From JAHEKD01 sp965215945 (GTDB lineage: Bacteria; Pseudomonadota; Gammaproteobacteria; Arenicellales; JAHEKD01), in contig CBDCFC010000018.1 in assembly GCA_965215945.1 (NCBI GenBank), positions 1 to 64,000 of the forward strand: a stretch of DNA of 64,000 bases. Direction: 5' to 3'. The translations under genes and the position numbers were made by a program. Shown here one piece after another: positions 35,927-44,608 of this stretch. Under the pieces are notes generated by a model, which worked only from the letters and a program-made list of their open reading frames with translations, had not been told where the DNA came from and searched no databases. Within the stretch, counting starts at the first letter, position 1. Every line of letters starts with the position of its first letter.

Positions 35927-36556
35927 ATGATTCCACAAAGATATAAACGGCTAAGGCAGGTGCTTGATAAGCGCCAGCCTGATTTGACTGTTTTAATGGA
36001 AAATGTCCATAAAGCGCATAATTTGGCTGCAATTATACGTTCTTGTGATGCAGTTGGTGTTTTGGAAACGCACGCTATCTCAGCGCATGAGAATATCAGA
36101 ATGCGGCAAAAAGCAGCCAGTGGTAGTAGTAAATGGGTGAAATTGAATTTGCATCCAACACTAGAGCAAGCGGTCGGTCATTTAAAGCTGACCGGCCACC
36201 AGATTATTGCTGTACATGTCGACCAAAAAGCACAAGATTATCGAAAAGTGGATTTTACCCGGCCCACAGCGCTGTTAATGGGGCAAGAACTTGAAGGATT
36301 AACTTCGTCTGCGATTACAATGGCCGATCAAACTATCCGAATTCCTATGCTGGGAATGGTGGAATCGTTAAATGTTTCTGTAGCAGCAGCTTTAATACTT
36401 TACGAAGCGATGTTGCAACGACAAAAAGCAGGTTTATACGATTACTGCCGCATTGAGGCGGATCAATACGAAAAAATTTTATTTGAGTGGGCGTATCCTC
36501 GTATGGCTAAATTACTGGTCAGTAAAGGTAAGCCGTACCCGCCCATCAGCATCTGA
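35927..36556 (+). CDS. trmH: tRNA (guanosine-18-2'-O)-methyltransferase
   Basis: 209 residues, a SPOUT methyltransferase. The start MIPQRYKRLRQVLDKRQPDL and then VLMENVHKAHNLAAIIRSCDAVG (Asn and Arg of motif 1), LLMGQELEGLT (motif 2) and IPMLGMVESLNVSVAAALILYEA (motif 3, the knotted SAM site) match TrmH. It methylates the ribose of G18 in the tRNA D loop. It stands alone between the decayed IS region and a small conserved gene on the opposite strand. Confidence 0.95.
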   Translation: MIPQRYKRLRQVLDKRQPDLTVLMENVHKAHNLAAIIRSCDAVGVLETHAISAHENIRMRQKAASGSSKWVKLNLHPTLEQAVGHLKLTGHQIIAVHVDQKAQDYRKVDFTRPTALLMGQELEGLTSSAITMADQTIRIPMLGMVESLNVSVAAALILYEAMLQRQKAGLYDYCRIEADQYEKILFEWAYPRMAKLLVSKGKPYPPISI

Positions 36557-36577
36557 CCAGAAGAGATAGTCAAATCA

Positions 36578-36973
36578 CTATGGCATTTGAATTTTACCGC
36601 TTCCACTGTTAGCCAGGCCACTAATCATTCCTGTCGGATCAGAGCCAGGGGTAACAATTGATGAGGCGGCTTGACGTTGCAATTCTTTTAATTCTTTTGC
36701 TGTCTCTTCTAAGGCTTGTTTGGAGGCATCGGTAAAATTATTAACTGCGTCTTTTAAGTTATCCGCTGCCAAATCAAAAGAGATTGGCAGTGCACCAGCG
36801 GGGGTCATGATTTGAGCAGAACCGATATATTGCGTGTCTCGACTGGTGTCAGGTTGGCCATCACTGGTTATGGGCGTCAATACCCTTATATTACCAACCC
36901 GCCTATCTGTGATTGTTTCGTCACGGTAGAGATCGTTAGCATCCATCATAATTTCGTTTTCAACGTCTGGCAT
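36578..36973 (-). CDS. Conserved small protein of unknown function
   Basis: 131 residues, no signal peptide or membrane helix. The N-terminal part is acidic (MPDVENEIMMDANDLYRDE), then TITDRRVGNIRVLTPIT and QIMTPAGALPISFDL, followed by a predicted helix (about 75-110: ALEETAKELKELQRQAAS) and a Gly-rich tail. The pattern is like a cytoplasmic protein family seen in pseudomonads, recalled from memory and not verified. It is convergent with trmH, 21 bases away. No function can be assigned. Confidence 0.65.
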   Translation of the reverse strand: MPDVENEIMMDANDLYRDETITDRRVGNIRVLTPITSDGQPDTSRDTQYIGSAQIMTPAGALPISFDLAADNLKDAVNNFTDASKQALEETAKELKELQRQAASSIVTPGSDPTGMISGLANSGSGKIQMP

Positions 36974-37143
36974 AATTTAATCCTGTTGGAATCTTTTTTA
37001 TATATAAGATTTATTTGCTCGAATTCAATGAGCTGTTTAAGGTTCGGCATTTTAACTCAATAATAGCAGATGCAGTAATTGTTTGACTGCGAATTTCGAT
37101 TAGTCGATTAACACTAAATGGTCTATATTATTATTATTGAAAT

Positions 37144-38040
37144 ATGAAAAAACTTAAGTCCCAGTGGTATGAGCAATTACTAGCTTGCCCTTTATGTAAA
37201 GGTCTGTTAACTATCAATTCATCTGATTGGTTATGTAGAAAATGTAATTTTCAAGCTGTTGATAATGATTTTAGACCTGGCGAACGATTTAATATTGTGA
37301 TTCCCAAGTCTCAGTCAGTATTAAATCTCGATTCTGAAATTATTAGCCGCCTTAGAAAAATAGACACGGCAGCTCCAGAAATGATATACAAAGGGCCCTT
37401 GGCTATGAGGGATTCAACCGAATTAATGTCGGAAATAATGCGCCAAGTTCCGAATAATTCAAACATACTTGATCTTGGCTGTGGACCCCGGGATCAATAT
37501 GAACCAGTTAAATCTCTTGGACACAACTATGTCGGCATAGATTATTCTAGTGATGCTGCCGATTTATTGGCTGATGCGCATTTTATTCCATTTCAATCTA
37601 GCTCATTTGAATGTGTTCTTTCATATGCCGTACTTGAACATATGTATAATCCAATGCAAGCAGTAGCAGAAATTGAGAGGGTGCTTAAACCTGGAGGGAA
37701 GTATATTGGTACAGTTTCTCAAGGTGAACCTTTTCACGACTCTTTTTTTCATCTCACGCCTTGGGGGTTATTATCATTAATCAATGCTACAAATAGTCTC
37801 AGAGTTAAAAAACTATGGGCGACTCGTGATACTTTGTCTGCATTATCAACGATGGGAAAATACCCTAAAGTGATTCTTATCTTATTGAAATTTGTAGATA
37901 AATTACATAAATCATTGCCACTTTTAGCGCCAAGAAAATTACGCTGGTCACAAAAAGATATTGAATTAGATTTTTTATTTCGTTCAGGAAGTATAGGTTT
38001 TGTCGTGGAGAAAAACTTTGCGAATAGAGCAAATGAATAG
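37144..38040 (+). CDS. SAM-dependent methyltransferase with an N-terminal zinc-ribbon
   Basis: 298 residues. Residues about 10-40 form a Trm112-like zinc ribbon (LLACPLCKGLL ... WLCRKCNF, Cys-x2-Cys twice). The methyltransferase domain starts near 100 with ILDLGCGPRDQYEP (SAM motif I), then VGIDYSSDAADLL and VLSYAVLEHMYNPMQAVAEI (Methyltransf_11 type). Enzymes of this kind modify metabolites, lipids or sugars, and the partner gene suggests a surface glycan. The DNA is visibly more AT-rich than the core genes, pointing to acquisition. It is followed on the same strand by a glycosyltransferase-like gene. Confidence 0.78.
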   Translation: MKKLKSQWYEQLLACPLCKGLLTINSSDWLCRKCNFQAVDNDFRPGERFNIVIPKSQSVLNLDSEIISRLRKIDTAAPEMIYKGPLAMRDSTELMSEIMRQVPNNSNILDLGCGPRDQYEPVKSLGHNYVGIDYSSDAADLLADAHFIPFQSSSFECVLSYAVLEHMYNPMQAVAEIERVLKPGGKYIGTVSQGEPFHDSFFHLTPWGLLSLINATNSLRVKKLWATRDTLSALSTMGKYPKVILILLKFVDKLHKSLPLLAPRKLRWSQKDIELDFLFRSGSIGFVVEKNFANRANE

Positions 38041-38081
38041 TCAGCAATATATGAGGATTTTAGTATTAAAGTTTATGAGAG

Positions 38082-39089
38082 ATGCACTCTAATATGAGTC
38101 AAGATAAGTATGTAATAGTAAAAGGATCCGGTGGAGGAGGTTTGGGTGATAGATTATGGAGTGTTCTAGTTGCCTCATTGTACTGTTATTTGACTAATAG
38201 ACTGCTTCATGTTGATTGGTCAGATGGATTGCTAGCACCAAAAGGATATAACCCCTTTTATTCGTTGTTTGATTCTATGGGTCAGATTCGAGTGTCTAAA
38301 AAGTTTCCAATTATCGCAGATCAATTAGATGTAATACCAAAAGCTTGGCGATATAGAACCGAAAGGTCTTTAGATGAAATTTATAAGGAAGATGGACATA
38401 AGGAATGGAATCGCATGAAAATGGTGAAACAATACTCATTTGATCTTTCCGATTTAGATTATCAAGAGTCTTTTTTATTTATGTGGGAATTTGATCAATA
38501 CAATTCAATCAAATCTTATTTGCCAACTATGTTAAATGTTGGTGATAGAGAGAGTGTATTTCGTTGGATATTTAAAAATAATTTCAGTGTCGTACGAGAG
38601 CTTGAGGATAGCGCCTCTGGAGTGGTGCCGAATCCGGATTCTACAATTGCTGTGCATATGCGTTTAACCGAAGAATCAATTAAGCAAAAAGGTAAAATTT
38701 ATTTAAGACAATACTTTCAGAAAATTGAAGAAATTCGAAGAGAAAACGACATCACGAATATATTTCTAGCAACAGATAATACAGATCTAATTAAATCATT
38801 TCGAAAAAAATATGATAATGTTATTACTCGAGAGAAGTGGATGGGGGAAGCAGGTCAAAGCATTCATTTGAATACTGCATGCCCGGATCGTCTCCGGAGT
38901 ACTAAAGATGCAATGATTGAATTATCTTTGCTTTCCAAATGTGCCTTCCTGTTAACACAAGATAATTCTGCTTTTAGTAGCATTGCTCGTATTATGTCTA
39001 ATACCAAGACTGAAAATATCATTAGTTTACAGAGTAATTACAACTTGCACTCAGGACTTAAAAACTTTATCAAAACTTTTAATTTTTAG
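38082..39089 (+). CDS. NodZ/fucosyltransferase-like glycosyltransferase
   Basis: 335 residues. The GGGGLGDRLWSVLVA segment near the start, the IAVHMRLTEE motif (His-x-Arg, near residue 190) and the C-terminal FLATDN and LSKCAFLLTQDNSAFSSIA segments are the three motifs of the GDP-sugar-binding fucosyltransferase fold (GT23/NodZ-like). No membrane segment is seen. An ATG at 38094 is an alternative start. It lies 41 bases after the methyltransferase gene, is AT-rich like it, and probably shares a transcript. The acceptor and sugar are unknown; a role in a surface glycan is an inference. Confidence 0.68.
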   Translation: MHSNMSQDKYVIVKGSGGGGLGDRLWSVLVASLYCYLTNRLLHVDWSDGLLAPKGYNPFYSLFDSMGQIRVSKKFPIIADQLDVIPKAWRYRTERSLDEIYKEDGHKEWNRMKMVKQYSFDLSDLDYQESFLFMWEFDQYNSIKSYLPTMLNVGDRESVFRWIFKNNFSVVRELEDSASGVVPNPDSTIAVHMRLTEESIKQKGKIYLRQYFQKIEEIRRENDITNIFLATDNTDLIKSFRKKYDNVITREKWMGEAGQSIHLNTACPDRLRSTKDAMIELSLLSKCAFLLTQDNSAFSSIARIMSNTKTENIISLQSNYNLHSGLKNFIKTFNF

Positions 39090-39097
39090 GCTAAAAT

Positions 39098-39598
39098 TTA
39101 ATTGACCAAAACTTTACGCAGTTTCCAGATGTGGGAATAATTTTTTGCCTGTGTTTTGCTGTAGGTTGTTGGTATGAATCGTGCGGCCGCTTTCCATTGC
39201 TCTAGATTTATTGTTTTTGGAACTTCAAAACTGGTGAAGCCACATTGAAGCATGAATGCATACTGGTCGATGAGCACATTGCCAGTTGCCCTTATTTCGC
39301 CATCGAAACCTAAATGATTACGTAGCGATTGTGCTTGCGAGTAAGCACGTCCATCGGCAAAAGTGGGAAACTCCAAGATTACGAGTTTTAATTGACTGAC
39401 ATAGTCTCGAATTAAAGCCGTTGGGTCGTGATTTGCGAGTTTAACTCCTAAGTTTAGCGTTTCAGGAATATTATGCGAGCAGGCGGTAAAGTTTTGCAAA
39501 TTAAATATTACACCTTTTGTTTGCTCGCAGGGTTCGATGTCAGGTTCATAATAAACCCAGTGATCTTCGACAAATTGATGATCTTTAATGAGAGCCAT
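39098..39598 (-). CDS. DUF934 family protein (sulfite reductase partner)
   Basis: 166 residues from ATG 39598, which has AGAGG upstream; a longer frame to 39625 is unlikely. It contains the DUF934 core: LKLVILEFPTFADGRAYSQA, then LRNHLGFDGEIRATGNVLIDQY and FMLQCGFTSFEV. DUF934 genes stand behind cysI in many Proteobacteria, and the start here overlaps the cysI stop by 14 bases. It probably assists sulfite reductase assembly or electron supply, which is not demonstrated. Confidence 0.9.
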   Translation of the reverse strand: MALIKDHQFVEDHWVYYEPDIEPCEQTKGVIFNLQNFTACSHNIPETLNLGVKLANHDPTALIRDYVSQLKLVILEFPTFADGRAYSQAQSLRNHLGFDGEIRATGNVLIDQYAFMLQCGFTSFEVPKTINLEQWKAAARFIPTTYSKTQAKNYSHIWKLRKVLVN

Positions 39599-41240
39599 AC
39601 AAGGCCTCTTTAAATGGTGTATCACCTATACGAGAATGAGTATGGATGAAATTTTCTCCTTGTTCGCGGTTTTCTAAATAGGTATCAATAACAGTTTCTA
39701 TCGCGCCAGAAATTTCATCTTTAGAAAACCCGGGGCCGGTAATTTTTCCTATTGCCGCATCCTGATCAGCGTTACCGCCAAGGGTGATTTGGTAATATTC
39801 TTGGCCTTTTTTGTCCAAGCCCAAAATGCCAATATTGCCTACATGATGATGCCCGCAAGCATTGATGCAGCCGGAGATATTGATTTGCAGCTTGCCGATA
39901 TCTTGTTGACGTTTTCGGTCAGCAAATATTTTGCTGATTTCCTGTGCGACCGGAATCGAGCGAGCCGTTGCCAAAGCACAATAATCCAGGCCGGGGCAGG
40001 CGATAATGTCGGTAATTAGTCCTAAATTTGATGTGCCTAAATCATCTTGCTCAAGTTGTTGCCACACATTGAAAAGATCGGTCTGTTTCACATAAGGTAA
40101 AACCAGGTTCTGCTCATGGGTAACTCGAATTTCGCCAAGGCTATAGTCATTGGCAAGTTGTGCCACTTTTCTCATTTGAGTAGAAGTTGCATCACCGGGA
40201 ATTCCAGCAATGGGTTTAAGTGAGATATTAACAATACAATAGCCAGTTTGTTGATGTTCGGCCACATTGGTGTTGTACCAGAAGGAGAAGGCCTCATTGG
40301 ATTGTAATGCGCTTAGCAAGGCTTCGGGGTTGTCAATTTCGTTTGAATACGCGGGGGCTTTGAAATAGCTTGTAATTCTGTTTAATTCGGATAATTCAAG
40401 TTCACCATGAGCCTTGTCTATTTTCTTAAATTCTTGTTCAACCATCTCGCTGAGTTTTTCTACACCGGTCTCATGGGTAAGTATTTTAATCCTGGCCTTA
40501 TATTTATTGTCACGACGACCCTGTAGGTTATAAACCCGCATTATTGCTTCAAGATAAGTTAATAGTCGGTCTTTGGAGACAAAATCTTTTATGCATTTGC
40601 CGATAAAAGGTGTGCGTCCTAAGCCGCCACCGATTAGTACTTTATAGCCAATTTCACCGGCCTCATTTTCTCGAGTTATGATTCCAATATCATGTGCCTT
40701 GACGACAGCACGATCATTGGGGCTGCCGGTTACCGCGATTTTGAATTTCCGTGGTAAATAAGCAAACTCAGGGTTTAAGGTTGACCATTGACGAATTAGT
40801 TCGCAGACAGGTCGGGGATCTTCTATTTCATCGGCAGCAACACCGGCCCATTGATCAGTAGTCACATTGCGAATACAGTTGCCGCTCGTTTGTATTGCAT
40901 GCATCTCGATAGAGGCCAACTCGTCCAGGATGTCAGGTACATCCTTCAATTTAGGCCAGTTAAATTGAATATTTTGCCTGGTGGTAAAATGACCATAACC
41001 CTTATCGAATTTATCCGCGATGTCAGCCAACTTGTACATTTGTTCGGCTGATAGAGTTCCATAAGGGATTGCAACGCGCAACATGTAGGCATGCAATTGC
41101 AGGTACAGCCCATTCATTAATCGCAGTGGTTTAAATTCATCCTCAGTCAGGTCGCCCTCGATTCGTCTTTTAACCTGATCACGAAACTGAGCGACACGCT
41201 GGTTTACAAATTCGGCATCAAATTCGTCATAGCGATACAT
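39585..41240 (-). CDS. cysI: Sulfite (nitrite/sulfite) reductase hemoprotein
   Basis: 551 residues with two nitrite/sulfite reductase ferredoxin-like halves and two 4Fe-4S/siroheme domains. The cluster ligands are in ACPGLDYCALA (Cys-x5-Cys) and ISGCINACGHHH (Cys-x3-Cys). The siroheme contact TSGNCIRNVTTDQWAG is present. It reduces sulfite to sulfide for cysteine. It is the pseudomonad-type single-subunit form without an obvious CysJ flavoprotein in the window, so electrons probably come from another donor. It forms a minus-strand run DUF2849-cysI-DUF934, divergent from cysH. Confidence 0.93.
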   Translation of the reverse strand: MYRYDEFDAEFVNQRVAQFRDQVKRRIEGDLTEDEFKPLRLMNGLYLQLHAYMLRVAIPYGTLSAEQMYKLADIADKFDKGYGHFTTRQNIQFNWPKLKDVPDILDELASIEMHAIQTSGNCIRNVTTDQWAGVAADEIEDPRPVCELIRQWSTLNPEFAYLPRKFKIAVTGSPNDRAVVKAHDIGIITRENEAGEIGYKVLIGGGLGRTPFIGKCIKDFVSKDRLLTYLEAIMRVYNLQGRRDNKYKARIKILTHETGVEKLSEMVEQEFKKIDKAHGELELSELNRITSYFKAPAYSNEIDNPEALLSALQSNEAFSFWYNTNVAEHQQTGYCIVNISLKPIAGIPGDATSTQMRKVAQLANDYSLGEIRVTHEQNLVLPYVKQTDLFNVWQQLEQDDLGTSNLGLITDIIACPGLDYCALATARSIPVAQEISKIFADRKRQQDIGKLQINISGCINACGHHHVGNIGILGLDKKGQEYYQITLGGNADQDAAIGKITGPGFSKDEISGAIETVIDTYLENREQGENFIHTHSRIGDTPFKEALYGSH

Positions 41241-41271
41241 GGCGGCGCTATGTAAAGAAGGTTAAGTTTGT

Positions 41272-41574
41272 TCAGGCAGCTTGTCGGTGTAGGGCTTGTT
41301 TGCCCAAATCAGTGCGTACGCTTGGCCCCAGGCTGCGCAAATGCTCACGAAACACAGTAAGATTTAAACCGTCTTGATCTTGCTCAACTTCAACCGCCTC
41401 CGCTCCAATGATCAAATGAGATTGTTGTGCCGACTCAAGCATCTGCTCTACTAGCTGTTCGGATCCTGATGTCCAGGCCTCATCTAGAAATTTAGTCCAG
41501 GTTGTTAAGTCACGGCTTAAGAAAATCACATCGCCGTTGAGCAAATCGTTTGCCAGTATTACTTTTTTAATCAT
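41272..41574 (-). CDS. DUF2849 family protein
   Basis: 100 residues from ATG 41574 (MIKKVILANDLLNGDVIFLS); a longer frame from 41616 has no family support. DUF2849 members begin with a short strand-turn-strand carrying LNGDVVFL-like residues and are found just upstream of sulfite reductase genes. Here it precedes cysI by 31 bases. Its likely link to sulfur reduction is only by genome neighbourhood. Confidence 0.85.
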   Translation of the reverse strand: MIKKVILANDLLNGDVIFLSRDLTTWTKFLDEAWTSGSEQLVEQMLESAQQSHLIIGAEAVEVEQDQDGLNLTVFREHLRSLGPSVRTDLGKQALHRQAA

Positions 41575-41591
41575 AATTACACTCGGTTTTT

Positions 41592-41649
41592 TAAAAAGAA
41601 CAATATTTTGTATCAAATTATTAATTATTGTACTATAAAAAGAACAATA
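41592..41649. promoter_or_regulatory. Two exact 14-bp direct repeats in the cysI/cysH divergent promoter
   Basis: TAAAAAGAACAATA occurs at 41592-41605 and again at 41636-41649, 44 bases apart start to start, about four helical turns. The second copy is also part of an inverted pair (TTATTGT ... ACAATAA). They lie directly before the DUF2849-cysI run and 120 bases before cysH. The placement suggests binding sites for one regulator of both sulfate assimilation arms. CysB is the usual regulator in this class, but the sequence does not show which protein binds. Confidence 0.6.
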
Positions 41650-41768
41650 AAGAATGTCAATCCGAATGATTGCTTAAAAATCCTTTTATTTAAGCGACCA
41701 ATAGCATACTTATTATTTAACCATTATTTATTTTTTTATTGATTAATGGTTTTGATTGGGTTATAAAA

Positions 41769-42434
41769 ATGTACTTTATAAGAAACAAGGAACTAAAAGA
41801 CTTGATTCAGAAATTTGGAGTCATTGCTCAAATGAGTCGCTTGTTGGCTGATCGTTCGTCAGAGCAAATAGTAGCATGGGTGCTTCAGACAGCCCAAAAT
41901 CCGGTTGTGAGTACAAGTTTTGGCCCAAATTCCGCAGTGTTATTACATATGGTAACGCAATCAAAACCCGATATTCCGGTAATTTGGGTTGACTCAGGTT
42001 ACAACACCAACCCGACTTATCAATTTGCACTGGAATTAATTGATCGTTTGCACCTGAATATGAAAATCTATACACCAAAATCAACCAGTGCTTTTCTAAA
42101 TGTAAAAATGAAAGGAATTCCTGAAATCGAGACTGTAGCCCATGAAGAATTTACAGAAACTGTCAAACTTGAGCCATTCAGTCGTGCACTTAAAGAATTA
42201 AGACCGGATATTTGGTTTAGTGGAATCAGGGCTGAGGAAACAGAATATAGACGAACATTGGGTGTCTTGACAAAACATTCAAGCAACCTCCTGAAGGTTG
42301 CCCCTTTGTTGTATTGGTCCGAACAGGATATTGATAATTATATTCAAACACACGACTTACCAGTTGAAAATAACTATTTTGATCCAACAAAATCATTCGA
42401 GGGAAGAGAGTGTGGCTTACATACTAGGCTTTAA
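41769..42434 (+). CDS. cysH: Phosphoadenylyl-sulfate (PAPS) reductase
   Basis: 221 residues. It reduces PAPS to sulfite with thioredoxin or glutaredoxin. The PP-loop-type site TSFGPNSAVLLHMV is near residue 48, and the catalytic Cys is in the C-terminal GRECGLH. The CC and Cys-x2-Cys iron-sulfur pattern of APS reductases is absent, so PAPS is the likely substrate. ATG 41769 gives the expected spacing of about 48 residues before the site; an upstream ATG at 41739 is possible. Next to the divergent sulfite reductase genes it forms the sulfate assimilation locus. Confidence 0.9.
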   Translation: MYFIRNKELKDLIQKFGVIAQMSRLLADRSSEQIVAWVLQTAQNPVVSTSFGPNSAVLLHMVTQSKPDIPVIWVDSGYNTNPTYQFALELIDRLHLNMKIYTPKSTSAFLNVKMKGIPEIETVAHEEFTETVKLEPFSRALKELRPDIWFSGIRAEETEYRRTLGVLTKHSSNLLKVAPLLYWSEQDIDNYIQTHDLPVENNYFDPTKSFEGRECGLHTRL

Positions 42435-42499
42435 TCTTATAGATCAAGTACTAAGACATAAGTGATAGAATCTGCTATTTACTTTAAGCTAAATAGCCA

Positions 42500-43276
42500 A
42501 TGAATTGCCTGGTTTTTGATATTGAAACAATACCTGATATTGCATCGGGTCGGCGATTATATGACATAAGCGATGAGATTTCTGATGCTGATGTGACGGA
42601 AATCATGTTTACTAAAAGACGTGAAAAAACCGGGCATGAATTTCTAGCTTTACCTTTACATCAAATTGTAGCCATTTCAGCAGTTCTTCGAACTAAAGAT
42701 CAGTTTAATGTCTGGTCGTTAGGTAATATTGAGGCGGACGAAAAAGAAATTATTACCCGCTTCTTTGACGGAGTGGAAAAATTTACACCAACGCTGGTTA
42801 GTTGGAACGGCAGTGGTTTTGATCTGCCCGTTTTACATTATCGAGCGCTAATGCATTGTGTTGATGCCCCGCGCTATTGGGAAACAGGTGAGGATGACCG
42901 AGATTTCAAGTGGAATAATTATCTTAGCCGTTTTCATTCTCGGCATACCGATTTAATGGATGTGCTTGCGGCATACCAGGCGCGAGCAGTGACGTCGTTG
43001 GATGTTATTGCGACTGTATTAGGTTTTCCGGGAAAAATGGGTATGAGTGGTGCCAGTGTTTGGGATTATTATCAAGATGGAAAAGTTGAGGAGATCCGAG
43101 ACTACTGCGAAACCGATGTTTTAAATACCTATCTTGTCTATCTGCGTTGGCAAAAGATTGCCGGTCATCTCGATGAGCAGGAATACGAAAGTGAATGTGA
43201 AATAGTTAAAAATTTTCTCAATCAATCAGATCAAGACCATTTTAAGGAATTTTTGATGGCCTGGCAGGCTGGTTAA
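42500..43276 (+). CDS. Predicted 3'-5' exonuclease of the PolB-exonuclease type
   Basis: 258 residues. The first acidic motif LVFDIETIPD is at 4-13, the second region is WNGSGFDLPVLHYRAL near 110, and the third is IRDYCETDVLNTYLVYLRW near 205 (Asp/Tyr, DEDDy type). This is the pfam10108 'PolB-related exonuclease' family, common in Proteobacteria as a stand-alone enzyme. DNA or RNA substrate unknown. It is separated from rlmD by 5 bases, so the two are co-transcribed. Confidence 0.88.
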   Translation: MNCLVFDIETIPDIASGRRLYDISDEISDADVTEIMFTKRREKTGHEFLALPLHQIVAISAVLRTKDQFNVWSLGNIEADEKEIITRFFDGVEKFTPTLVSWNGSGFDLPVLHYRALMHCVDAPRYWETGEDDRDFKWNNYLSRFHSRHTDLMDVLAAYQARAVTSLDVIATVLGFPGKMGMSGASVWDYYQDGKVEEIRDYCETDVLNTYLVYLRWQKIAGHLDEQEYESECEIVKNFLNQSDQDHFKEFLMAWQAG

Positions 43277-43281
43277 ATTCA

Positions 43282-44589
43282 ATGAGTTCATTATTATCAG
43301 GAACAATTGAATCTTTAACATTGGAGGGAGAAGGTGTGACACGGGTTGATGGCAAGGTTTATTTTGTCAATGGCGGTTTACCGGGAGAAAACGTTGAGTT
43401 CGAAGTAAAGCGAAATCGCCGAAAACACGGTCATGCAAAATTAAGGAAAATTATTGAAGCCGCAAATGATAGTGGGCGAGTTGAATCTGATTGTGAGTAT
43501 TTCGGGGTTTGTGGCGGCTGTTCGATGCGGCACTATCAGCAAGACAGGCAACTGGAAGCAAAGCAGAGGGCTTTACTTGATGCGTTTGAGCGAATTGGCA
43601 AAGTTGCACCTGAAAATGTGATGCCGCCATTGAGTGGTGAATGGTTACATTATCGTCGCAAGGCCAGACTTGGAATTCGATATGTCGAAAAAAAAGGCGG
43701 CGCATTAGTTGGTTTTCGGGAAAAAAATAACAGTTTTATTACTGCACTTGATAAATGTTTGACCCTAACAAAACCAATTTCTGATTTGTTACCTGATTTA
43801 ACACAATTAGTTAATAAACTCAGTGTAAAGCAAAAATTACCACAAATTGAAGTTGCCCAGGGTGACAATCAAATCAGTTTGGTTTTTCGTCATTTAGAAC
43901 CACTGACAGATGCCGATCAAAGTTTATTGTTAGAATTTTCTAAGGTCAATCAAATTCAGTCTTACTTGCAACCCAAGGGTTTAGATTCAATTCGACCTTT
44001 ATATCCTCAGCAACCCGAAGAATTATTTTATGAATTGGAGAAGTTTGGGCTTAAATTTTATTTCGCACCAACTGATTTTATTCAAGTGAATGCACAGGCA
44101 AATCAGTTGTTAATCAATAAGACAATTGAATTACTGGATATAAGCTCAAGCGATAAAATACTTGATTTGTATTGTGGGCTTGGGAATTTTAGTTTGCCCA
44201 TTGTGCAGCAATGTGACTATGTTTTAGGTGTAGAAGGGGATCGACATTTGGTTGAAAAGGCGAGGCGAAATGCAGAGGCTAATAACTTAAGTAATATTGA
44301 CTTTGATTTAAAAGATCTATCAGACGAGGGTGCAGATTTTACCTGGTTAAATAGGAAATTTAGTAAGGTTTTACTTGATCCAGCACGTTCTGGAGCAGTG
44401 TTGATTTGCCAGAAATTAACTAAACTAAAACCAGCAAAAATAGTTTATGTATCCTGTAATCCGGCTACGTTAGCACGTGACGCCGAATTATTGGTTCACC
44501 ACGGCGGTTATAAGTTAAGACAAGCAGGCATTGTCAATATGTTCCCGCATACAGCTCATATAGAATCTATTGCTGTATTTGAACAATAG
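43282..44589 (+). CDS. rlmD: 23S rRNA (uracil-1939-C5)-methyltransferase
   Basis: 435 residues. An N-terminal TRAM domain (about 5-60), an iron-sulfur cluster site CEYFGVCGGC with a later Cys in LTALDKC, the SAM motif ILDLYCGLGNFSLP, and the catalytic LLDPARSGA and VYVSCNPATLARD match RlmD (RumA). It methylates U1939 of 23S rRNA. It is convergent with rne, with only 19 bases between stops. Confidence 0.96.
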   Translation: MSSLLSGTIESLTLEGEGVTRVDGKVYFVNGGLPGENVEFEVKRNRRKHGHAKLRKIIEAANDSGRVESDCEYFGVCGGCSMRHYQQDRQLEAKQRALLDAFERIGKVAPENVMPPLSGEWLHYRRKARLGIRYVEKKGGALVGFREKNNSFITALDKCLTLTKPISDLLPDLTQLVNKLSVKQKLPQIEVAQGDNQISLVFRHLEPLTDADQSLLLEFSKVNQIQSYLQPKGLDSIRPLYPQQPEELFYELEKFGLKFYFAPTDFIQVNAQANQLLINKTIELLDISSSDKILDLYCGLGNFSLPIVQQCDYVLGVEGDRHLVEKARRNAEANNLSNIDFDLKDLSDEGADFTWLNRKFSKVLLDPARSGAVLICQKLTKLKPAKIVYVSCNPATLARDAELLVHHGGYKLRQAGIVNMFPHTAHIESIAVFEQ

Positions 44590-44608
44590 ATTCTGTACTT
44601 GCTTAGTT

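Noticed and set aside
37144..39089. A full surface-polysaccharide or biosynthetic cluster
   Set aside because: Only two enzyme genes are present and the flanks are trmH, a small conserved gene and the sulfite reductase locus; no polymerase, flippase, NRPS or PKS genes are seen.
41739..41768. Upstream ATG as the cysH start
   Set aside because: It adds ten residues without family support and has no ribosome site; ATG 41769 gives the normal distance to the active-site loop. It cannot be fully excluded.
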